Source: Aquifex sp. (lineage in GTDB: Bacteria; Aquificota; Aquificia; Aquificales; Aquificaceae). Taken from it: a DNA stretch of 14,366 nt. The position numbers and the translations under genes are program-made. This document shows positions 7,759 through 13,537 of this stretch, one piece after another. Every line of letters begins with the position of its first letter. Position 1 is the stretch's first letter. Where the stretch lies: assembly GCA_003978875.1 (NCBI GenBank), contig QNXQ01000070.1, forward strand, positions 1 to 14,366. The letters run 5' to 3'. A model generated the notes under the pieces. It was not told the DNA's origin, did not search any database, and saw only the letters and a program-made list of their open reading frames with translations.

Positions 7759-8955
7759 ATGACCCTAAAGTTCCTTAGATTTCTAACCGCAGGTGAATCC
7801 CACGGCAAAGGGCTGACTGCAATACTTGAAGGTATACCTGCTAATTTACCCCTTTCAGAGGAAGATATAAATGCGGATTTAAGGAGAAGACAGAAAGGAT
7901 ACGGACGCGGTGGGAGAATGCAAATCGAAAAGGATAAAGTTGAAATACTTTCCGGAGTAAGGTTTGGGAAAACTCTAGGTTCCCCCATAGCTCTCTTTAT
8001 AAAAAACAGGGATTGGGAAAACTGGAAAGAGAAAATGGCTATCCATGGAGAACCTCCTTCCTCCGTTGTCCCTTTCACAAGACCGAGACCCGGACATGCC
8101 GACCTTTCGGGAGGACTCAAATATAATCAAAGGGATTTAAGAAATATCCTTGAGCGTTCTTCTGCAAGAGAAACCGCTGCAAGAGTTGCGATAGGTGCTA
8201 TATGTAAAAAGTTTTTATCGGAATTTGGAATAAAAATAGGAAGTTTTGTAGTAAGTATAGGAAATAAAGAAATTGAAGAATTAAAAGATAAAGAATACTT
8301 CGCTGAGCCCGAAAAACTCCTCGAATTTCATGAAAAAGCTGAGAACTCCGAACTTCGAATCCCTATCCCCGAAAAGGATGAAGAGTTTAAAAATCTGATT
8401 GATGAAGCTAAAGAAAAAGGAGAAAGTTTAGGTGGTATCTTTGAAGTATTTGCGTTAAACGTACCTCCCGGACTGGGTTCCCATATACAGTGGGATAGAA
8501 GAATAGATGGCCGAATATCCCAAGCCATGATGAGCATTCAAGCTATTAAAGGAGTGGAAATCGGTTTGGGTTTTGAGGCAAGTAGAAGATTCGGTTCTCA
8601 AGTTCACGACGAAATAGGATGGGAAAAGAATAAAGGATTCTACAGGTATTCCAATAACTTAGGAGGGACTGAAGGAGGGATTACGAACGGTATGCCTGTG
8701 GTGGTAAGAGTCGCTATGAAGCCTATCCCTACCCTTAAAAATCCATTAAGGAGCGTAGACATAAACACTAAAGAAGAACTGCGTGCCGGGAAAGAAAGAA
8801 CCGACGTTGTTGCTGTTCCTGCAGCTTCCGTAGTGGGAGAAGCCATGCTCGCTATAGTTCTTGCCGATGCATTTCTTGAAAAGTTCGGCGGAGATTTTAT
8901 GGAAGAGGTAAAAGAGAGATTTGAGATTTATCTGAAACACCTAAAGGATTTTTAA
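7759..8955 (+). CDS. aroC: Chorismate synthase
   Basis: AroC converts 5-enolpyruvylshikimate-3-phosphate to chorismate with reduced FMN, the last step of the shikimate pathway. The 398-residue protein has the signature GESHGKGL (12-19), the basic LRRRQKGYGRGGRM (41-54), RPGHADLSGG (110-119), LERSSARETAARVA (131-144), GGTEGGITNG in the FMN region and RSVDI. The sequence is intact. There is no strong ribosome site before the ATG at 7759, only five bases after the rpmB stop, so translation probably follows from rpmB by coupling. The tsaB ATG follows two bases after the stop. The link with rpmB and tsaB appears to be operon packing, not a pathway. Confidence 0.98.
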   Translation: MTLKFLRFLTAGESHGKGLTAILEGIPANLPLSEEDINADLRRRQKGYGRGGRMQIEKDKVEILSGVRFGKTLGSPIALFIKNRDWENWKEKMAIHGEPPSSVVPFTRPRPGHADLSGGLKYNQRDLRNILERSSARETAARVAIGAICKKFLSEFGIKIGSFVVSIGNKEIEELKDKEYFAEPEKLLEFHEKAENSELRIPIPEKDEEFKNLIDEAKEKGESLGGIFEVFALNVPPGLGSHIQWDRRIDGRISQAMMSIQAIKGVEIGLGFEASRRFGSQVHDEIGWEKNKGFYRYSNNLGGTEGGITNGMPVVVRVAMKPIPTLKNPLRSVDINTKEELRAGKERTDVVAVPAASVVGEAMLAIVLADAFLEKFGGDFMEEVKERFEIYLKHLKDF

Positions 8956-8957
8956 GT

Positions 8958-9548
8958 ATGAGAATTTTATCTTTGGATACGTCATTCTCATTCTTAAACT
9001 TCGCGGTAATAGAGGACGGTAAACTTAAACTCCTTCACTACATAGACTCCCAGAAGAAAACGTTGGAAAATTTACCCAAACTCTTTCAGGAACTTTGTAT
9101 AAGACCTGAAGACTTTGATGCATTTGCAGTATCAAGAGGAGTAGGATACCTTACATCGTTGAGGATAGGAATTACATTTATAAAAACCTGGGCTTATACC
9201 CTTAAAAAACCGATAGTGTCCTACTCAAATTTAGAGCTTATGGCAAAGTATACACCTGTACCTTACCCCAAGATTCCGTATCTAAAGATTAGCAACAATA
9301 TATTTTTCCAAGTTTTTGATGAGAATTACCGTGGCGAAGTAAAACTTTATAGAGGAGAAGAATTAAAAGGTTTCGGAATTTCGATAGAGTTATTCAAGGA
9401 ATTTAAACTGGGAGATAAGCAGTTTTTCCATCCCTTCTTTCCTTTTTCCGCCTATGGAGGTGTATACGCTTACACTTATTTACAACAAAATCCCGAAGGA
9501 GAAAACGTTTTCGAAATAGAACCCTTGTACGTTAAGCCTCCCGTTTAG
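8958..9548 (+). CDS. tsaB: tRNA threonylcarbamoyladenosine biosynthesis protein TsaB (divergent)
   Basis: TsaB (YeaZ) is an inactive ASKHA-fold partner of TsaD in making t6A37 on ANN-reading tRNAs. The N-terminus MRILSLDTSFS is the family phosphate-1 strand. GVGYLTSLRIG (61-71) corresponds to the usual GPGSFTGLRIG, followed by the TsaB-like pattern IKTWAYTLKKPIVSYSNLELM. At 196 residues it is shorter than most TsaB proteins (about 220-230), and the C-terminal half is poorly conserved. Substitutions in the G-rich motif make it divergent, but the order of elements is clear. AAAGG at 8943-8947, inside aroC, lies about ten bases before the ATG. The last 17 bases overlap the PIN gene on the other strand. 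The partners tsaD and tsaE are not in the window. Confidence 0.82.
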   Translation: MRILSLDTSFSFLNFAVIEDGKLKLLHYIDSQKKTLENLPKLFQELCIRPEDFDAFAVSRGVGYLTSLRIGITFIKTWAYTLKKPIVSYSNLELMAKYTPVPYPKIPYLKISNNIFFQVFDENYRGEVKLYRGEELKGFGISIELFKEFKLGDKQFFHPFFPFSAYGGVYAYTYLQQNPEGENVFEIEPLYVKPPV

Positions 9549-9948
9549 CCTCATAGGGATTTACAATTTTTAATCCCAGTTTCTTAAATCTTCTGTTGAA
9601 AGTTATTACCTCTTTAACCCCCATTTTTTTCACTTTTACAGCTTTCAAACAGTCGAGAAAAGTTCCTTTTCTGTTCTTATAAAGATTAAGAGCTTCTTTT
9701 ATGAATTGTTTCAGTTCAACGTTAAAGATTTCATCCTCGAGAAGTGTATTTATTACTCCGATTATGTCCTCTCTTTCCCAACGGTATCCATATTCCAGGA
9801 AATACACAAGCTCTATTATTACCTCTTCAGGTATAAAAACCTTTTCCTTTTTCTTAGAAAGTTCCTCCAAAAAGGCTTCTATAGCTTTGACTTTATCCTC
9901 TTCACCGGAAAGAAAGTCAAGCAAAATAACCGTATCAACAAGTTTCAT
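9532..9948 (-). CDS. PIN-domain protein, putative RNase without adjacent antitoxin
   Basis: The 138-residue protein has the PIN (VapC-like) pattern. D5 lies in MKLVDTVILLDFL, E46 in PEEVIIELVYF and D99 in TFLDCLKA, with a final ITFNRRFKKLGLKIVNP matching the common TFDRRF-type end. PIN domains usually bind Mg2+ or Mn2+ through these acids and cut RNA. The fourth acidic position is N118 here, and the usual DTN near the start reads DTV, so activity may be altered. No antitoxin gene precedes or follows it, so a toxin-antitoxin role is not supported. The ATG at 9946-9948 is preferred over a TTG one codon earlier because MKLVDT matches the family. No Shine-Dalgarno site is seen; a TATTAT hexamer lies ten bases upstream. 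The 3' end overlaps tsaB. Confidence 0.82.
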   Translation of the reverse strand: MKLVDTVILLDFLSGEEDKVKAIEAFLEELSKKKEKVFIPEEVIIELVYFLEYGYRWEREDIIGVINTLLEDEIFNVELKQFIKEALNLYKNRKGTFLDCLKAVKVKKMGVKEVITFNRRFKKLGLKIVNPYEAKREA

Positions 9949-9958
9949 CAATTATTTA

Positions 9959-9964
9959 ATAATA
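9959..9964 (-). promoter_or_regulatory. Possible -10 element of the PIN gene
   Basis: On the minus strand this is TATTAT, ten bases before the ATG, with no ribosome site. It sits in a 36-base gap that would also have to hold the promoter of the divergent glycosyltransferase gene. Confidence 0.35.
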
Positions 9965-9967
9965 AGG

Positions 9968-9973
9968 TAAAAT
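9968..9973 (+). promoter_or_regulatory. Possible -10 element of the glycosyltransferase-folD unit
   Basis: TAAAAT ends 11 bases before the ATG at 9985. No ribosome site is present in between, so the transcript may be leaderless. A convincing -35 element was not found. Confidence 0.4.
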
Positions 9974-9984
9974 AGTTTTTCAAA

Positions 9985-10953
9985 ATGATTTCGGTTGTGA
10001 TTCCCGCCTACAACGAAGAGGAAAACATTCCCATACTCTACGATAAACTGAAAAAGGTTTTGGACTATCTGGGAGAAGATTACGAGATTATATTTATCGA
10101 CGATGGCTCAACCGACAGAACCCCAGAAATTTTAAAAGATTTAGCCCAAAAAGATAAGAAAATTAAGGTTATTAGATTCAGAAGAAATTATGGACAAACA
10201 GCTGCAATTTACGCCGGATTTGAACATGCAAAAGGAGAAGTAATAATTACTATGGATGCAGACCTTCAGAATGACCCGGAGGACATCCCTAAGCTACTCG
10301 ATAAGATGAAGGAAGGCTACGATATAGTGAGCGGATGGAGAAAGGACAGAAAAGATCCGTTTCTCTCAAGGAAACTACCATCTAAAATAGCCAACTGGAT
10401 AATTTCGAAGGTAACAGGTGTAGAGCTCCATGACTACGGCTGTACACTCAAGGCTTACAGAGCGGATATAGCAAAAAGATACAGACTTTACGGAGATATG
10501 CACAGGTTTTTACCTGCCCTTGCCAAACGCTTCGGAGCAAAAATAACCGAAATGCCAGTTAAACATCATCCCAGATTATACGGAAAATCAAAGTACGGAA
10601 TAGATAGAACTATAAGAGTCATACTCGACATCTTCTTAGTTAAGTTTCTTAACGAATATATAACAAGGCCTCTTTATGTCTTCGGCGGTATAGGATTCAT
10701 ACTTTTTTCCCTGGGAACTTTATTCGGGCTATACCTTACTATCCTTAAGCTTTTCTTTGGACAGGATATTGGTCATAGACCTCTTCTTATACTAAGTGTC
10801 CTTTTGATACTGTCTGGAATTCAACTTATCTCTACAGGTATAATAGCCGAGCTAATTATAAGAACTTATTACGAGAGCAGAAATGAAAGACCGTACATAA
10901 TAGAAGAAATCATTAATTTTGATGAGGTAAAAAAGGATGGCTCTAATACTTGA
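9985..10953 (+). CDS. Membrane-anchored family 2 glycosyltransferase (polyprenyl-phosphate type)
   Basis: This enzyme family moves a sugar from a nucleotide or lipid carrier, typically onto a polyprenyl phosphate at the inner membrane. The 322 residues begin with the GT2 fold: VVIPAYNEEENI (4-15), FIDDGSTDRT (37-46), RRNYGQTAAIYAGF (66-79), the metal-binding DADLQNDPED (91-100) and the acceptor region HDYGCTLKAYR (149-159). The HPRLYGKSKYG motif follows (195-205). Two membrane helices lie at about 229-257 and 266-292, and the short C-terminal tail is charged. This matches the DPM1/GtrB/ArnC-like subgroup. The sugar and acceptor cannot be told from sequence. The stop lies 17 bases inside folD, so the genes are co-transcribed although their roles seem unrelated. 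Confidence 0.9.
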   Translation: MISVVIPAYNEEENIPILYDKLKKVLDYLGEDYEIIFIDDGSTDRTPEILKDLAQKDKKIKVIRFRRNYGQTAAIYAGFEHAKGEVIITMDADLQNDPEDIPKLLDKMKEGYDIVSGWRKDRKDPFLSRKLPSKIANWIISKVTGVELHDYGCTLKAYRADIAKRYRLYGDMHRFLPALAKRFGAKITEMPVKHHPRLYGKSKYGIDRTIRVILDIFLVKFLNEYITRPLYVFGGIGFILFSLGTLFGLYLTILKLFFGQDIGHRPLLILSVLLILSGIQLISTGIIAELIIRTYYESRNERPYIIEEIINFDEVKKDGSNT

Positions 10954-11812
10954 CGGAAAAGCACTTTCAAAGAAAATAAGAGAGGAAATCAGAAAAGAGG
11001 TTGAGAGTTTTACATCAAAAGGCTTCAGACCACCTTCTCTAGCTGTTATTCTTGTGGGCAATGACCTGGCAAGTGAAATTTACGTAAACAATAAGAGAAA
11101 AGCCTGTGAAAAAGTAGGTATAAAATCCCTTTTTTACAAACTCCCTGAAGATGTTCCCGAAGAAAAGCTTCTTGGATTGATTTATGAACTGAATTTAAAC
11201 GAAGAAGTTGACGGTATTTTAGTCCAACTCCCTTTACCAAAACATATAGACCAGACTAAGGTAATCCTTTCAATATCTCCCGGCAAGGACGTAGATGGAT
11301 TCCATCCGGAAAATATGGGAAAGCTTGTAGCTCAAATAGACGACGGATTTATACCGTGTACTCCTTTGGGAATAGATATTCTCCTCCGCCACTACGGGAT
11401 AGAAGTGGAGGGTAAAGATATAACCATAGTAGGAGCAGGGTTTATAGTAGGAAGACCTTTAAGCTTGTTGATGCTTTGGAGGAATGCCACGGTAAGTGTG
11501 TGCCACATTTACACGAAAGATATAAAGAAGTTTACAAAGGAAGCGGATATATTGATTTCAGCCACAGGAGTCCCCCATCTAATTAAGGAGGATATGGTAA
11601 AAGAGGGAGCCGTTGTAATTGATGTGGGAATTTCGCGTCTAAACGGTAAAATTGTTGGAAACGTGGATTTTGAAAGAGTAAAAGAAAAAGTTTCTGCAAT
11701 TACACCGGTGCCCGGAGGAGTAGGACCAATGACCGTTACAGCTCTACTTCTCAACACACTCAAGGCTTATAAAAGGAAGTTTTCTCACTTAACTTCTACA
11801 ACAAATCCATAG
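10937..11812 (+). CDS. folD: Methylenetetrahydrofolate dehydrogenase / methenyltetrahydrofolate cyclohydrolase
   Basis: FolD interconverts 5,10-methylene-, methenyl- and 10-formyl-tetrahydrofolate with NADP in the cytoplasm. The 291 residues carry the substrate and catalytic motif SEIYVNNKRKACEKVGI (46-62, with Y49 and K53), VDGILVQLPLPKHI (91-104), PGKDVDGFHPENMG (115-128), the dinucleotide-binding GAGFIVGRPLS (167-177) and PVPGGVGPMTVTALL (258-272). The first glycine motif reads GAGFIVG where GRSxIVG is common. The ATG at 10937 overlaps the glycosyltransferase end by 17 bases, with GAGG at 10924-10927 as ribosome site. The last 28 bases overlap the TPR-SPOR gene on the opposite strand, which gives FolD a tail (KFSHLTSTTNP) beyond the conserved end. 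Confidence 0.97.
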   Translation: MALILDGKALSKKIREEIRKEVESFTSKGFRPPSLAVILVGNDLASEIYVNNKRKACEKVGIKSLFYKLPEDVPEEKLLGLIYELNLNEEVDGILVQLPLPKHIDQTKVILSISPGKDVDGFHPENMGKLVAQIDDGFIPCTPLGIDILLRHYGIEVEGKDITIVGAGFIVGRPLSLLMLWRNATVSVCHIYTKDIKKFTKEADILISATGVPHLIKEDMVKEGAVVIDVGISRLNGKIVGNVDFERVKEKVSAITPVPGGVGPMTVTALLLNTLKAYKRKFSHLTSTTNP

Positions 11813-12852
11813 ATGTTCAACTTCTTTAGCTCTTCCCTTGCTTTAAGGGCTTTTTCCAAATCATTAAATTTTCCGTAAACTACCTTGTATATACCATCAA
11901 CTTTAAGAATGATTAAATCCTTTAAACCCTTTTGATTCAATTCGTAAATGAGACGCTTAGCTCTCTCTTCATTGGAAAAAGCTCCTATCTGAACAGCGTA
12001 GTATTTTCTTTCCGTTTTACTTTCTACATCTCCTTTTTGAAGCTTAGTTGAAGAAATATCCTTTCTCCTTTTTACAGGTCTTTCGAAAGTTATTATTTTT
12101 CTCTGCTGTTCTATTAGTATCCTACTGAGAAGCTCTTTTACCTTTTCCTTCTGCTCCTCTGTCAGGTTAGGATTGTAAAGAAGTTTCTTTATTATACTCT
12201 TCGCCCTGTTGTATTCTTTTGCTTTATAGTAAACCTCTGCCAACTTATAAAGTATGTAATTGTTTTTGTAGCCATTTCTCATTAAAGATTTGTAAATTTC
12301 CTCCGCTTTTTTATAATCTCCTATTTCTTCATAGGCCTTGGCCAGCTCTAACTGGGCATCTACATAGGTAGGGTTGTAAGCTACCGCTTTTTCAAGACTT
12401 TTGACATACTTTCCAAAGTTTCCCAGCTTCTTATAGGCCTGTGCCAAGTGGTAAAAAGCAACATGTTTTTTTTCAAATAATTCATCCCGTGCCGCTTCTT
12501 TCAAGTACTTAATGGCAAGGTTGTATTTTTTCATTCTCATGTAGAGTATTCCTAGATTCATCTTTGCTTCGGTAAATTGTGAATCCACATTCAGAGCTTT
12601 TTTAAAACTCTCCTCCGCTTTTTTGTACTCTTTTACTTCCATATACGCCAGTCCCAGAGAATTCCATATCCTCGGTTCATCGGGATTTACTCTCAAAGCC
12701 CTATGGAAATGGGCTATGGCTTCGGAATAGTTCTTAGCGTAAAAAGCTGCTGTTCCCAAATCGTAATAGACCTTCCAGAAACGTTGTTCCTTATGTTTTG
12801 CAGGAGTGCAAGCAAAAAGGAAAGTAAGGAGAAGAAGTATTACTTTTTTCAT
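11785..12852 (-). CDS. TPR-repeat lipoprotein with C-terminal SPOR domain
   Basis: The 355-residue protein starts MKKVILLLLTFLFAC, a lipoprotein signal with its lipidated cysteine at C15, so it should be anchored to a membrane outside the cytoplasm. About six TPR units follow (near 26-59, 60-93, 94-127, 130-162, 163-196 and 198-227), with the expected W/L-G-Y-A-P spacing, for example AIAHFHRALRVNPDEP. A basic linker (250-280) leads to a SPOR domain (283-355): YYAVQIGAFSNEERAK, then GIYKVVYGKF. SPOR domains bind denuded peptidoglycan glycan at division sites, and TPRs bind proteins, so it may be a scaffold in septal wall remodelling. It starts four bases after the stop of the preceding SPOR gene, forming one unit. 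The exact role is not known. Confidence 0.88.
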   Translation of the reverse strand: MKKVILLLLTFLFACTPAKHKEQRFWKVYYDLGTAAFYAKNYSEAIAHFHRALRVNPDEPRIWNSLGLAYMEVKEYKKAEESFKKALNVDSQFTEAKMNLGILYMRMKKYNLAIKYLKEAARDELFEKKHVAFYHLAQAYKKLGNFGKYVKSLEKAVAYNPTYVDAQLELAKAYEEIGDYKKAEEIYKSLMRNGYKNNYILYKLAEVYYKAKEYNRAKSIIKKLLYNPNLTEEQKEKVKELLSRILIEQQRKIITFERPVKRRKDISSTKLQKGDVESKTERKYYAVQIGAFSNEERAKRLIYELNQKGLKDLIILKVDGIYKVVYGKFNDLEKALKAREELKKLNIYGFVVEVK

Positions 12853-12856
12853 CTCT

Positions 12857-13438
12857 CTATCTTCTTACAAGTATTGCATCTTTAAAATGTCTGGTTACCT
12901 TTCTTTTAGCTGTTCTAAAATTTTTAGCCTTCACGTATACATAGACCCTATAAAAACGCTCGCCCTTGATTACTTTTGCATAATATCCCAATTTTTTAGC
13001 TTTTTTATAAAGTTTATAAGCGTTTTCCTTATACTTAAAAGCTCCTATTTGAAATTTATAAGTCCTTAATTTTGGCTTTACACTTTTTTCTTTTTCTCTT
13101 TTAACTTTTTGTTGAACTTTCTTTTCAGTTTCTACTACTTTTTTCTCCGATTTCTTTACTTCCTTTTTAATTTCCGGAGGATGAGCTTTAGAAGTTACTT
13201 CTTTTTTTATTTGACTCTTTTCCTTTGTAGTTTCAGCTTTTATTTTTTCGTCAGGTTTTATTTCCTTTTCCTGTTCCTCTAATTGAGGTTTCACAGGAGC
13301 TACGGGTTTTAAAACTACAGGAGGAGGTTGATTTTGTTGAAGATTTTTTTGCTTTAACCAAGTATCTATACCAAAGTAAAATAATATTAAACCGACAAGC
13401 AGAGTTCCGAGGAAAATCAACCTTTGCTTTTTTGCCAT
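12857..13438 (-). CDS. Membrane-anchored SPOR-domain protein
   Basis: The 193-residue protein has three parts: a short basic N-terminus with one membrane helix (about 7-25), a long Lys/Glu/Pro-rich linker (about 35-122) of low complexity that probably spans the periplasm, and a SPOR domain (126-193) beginning TYKFQIGAFKYKENAYKL and including RFYRVYVYVK. This is the single-pass type II layout of FtsN- and DedD-like proteins, which bind septal peptidoglycan. It is not similar enough to be called FtsN. GGGAGGT on the minus strand ends five bases before the ATG. It is the first gene of a unit with the TPR-SPOR lipoprotein and diverges from the NuoL-like gene. The SPOR domain is very basic, and its start and end are intact. 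Confidence 0.88.
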   Translation of the reverse strand: MAKKQRLIFLGTLLVGLILFYFGIDTWLKQKNLQQNQPPPVVLKPVAPVKPQLEEQEKEIKPDEKIKAETTKEKSQIKKEVTSKAHPPEIKKEVKKSEKKVVETEKKVQQKVKREKEKSVKPKLRTYKFQIGAFKYKENAYKLYKKAKKLGYYAKVIKGERFYRVYVYVKAKNFRTAKRKVTRHFKDAILVRR

Positions 13439-13457
13439 AACGACCTCCCTCTACAAG

Positions 13458-13486
13458 ATTTTATCAGTTTTTGATAAGACTCATAA
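13458..13486 (-). promoter_or_regulatory. Promoter of the SPOR gene pair
   Basis: Read on the minus strand, TTATGA (13481-13486) is followed after 17 bases by TAAAAT (13458-13463), a good match to a housekeeping promoter. It ends about 19 bases before the ATG, leaving room for the GGGAGGT ribosome site. Confidence 0.55.
13461..13477. repeat. Short inverted repeat within the SPOR promoter spacer
   Basis: TTATCA (13461-13466) and TGATAA (13472-13477) form a perfect 6-base palindrome with a 5-base centre. It lies mostly between the proposed -35 and -10 elements of the minus-strand promoter, where a repressor or activator could bind. It is too short and A/T-rich to be a terminator. Confidence 0.45.
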
Positions 13487-13505
13487 AGCCTAAAACAGCA
13501 TCTGC

Positions 13506-13511
13506 TATAAT
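13506..13511 (+). promoter_or_regulatory. -10 element of the NuoL-like gene
   Basis: A perfect TATAAT lies 26 bases before the ATG at 13538. The -35 at the right distance would be CATAAA (13482-13487, 18 bases away), which is weak and overlaps the -35 of the opposite promoter. A better-looking TTGATA at 13471 is 29 bases away and too distant. Confidence 0.45.
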
Positions 13512-13526
13512 AAGCTTTCCAACTCT

Positions 13527-13532
13527 GGAGGT
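13527..13532 (+). promoter_or_regulatory. Shine-Dalgarno site of the NuoL-like gene
   Basis: GGAGGT lies five bases before the ATG at 13538 and fixes the start of this truncated gene. Confidence 0.8.
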
Positions 13533-13537
13533 AGGCT

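Noticed and set aside
9949..9951. TTG start for the PIN gene
   Set aside because: The next codon is ATG, and MKLVDT fits the PIN N-terminus. The TTG adds only one residue without a ribosome site.
13471..13511. TTGATA with TATAAT as a promoter for the dabB-like gene
   Set aside because: The spacing is 29 bases, too long for a standard promoter.
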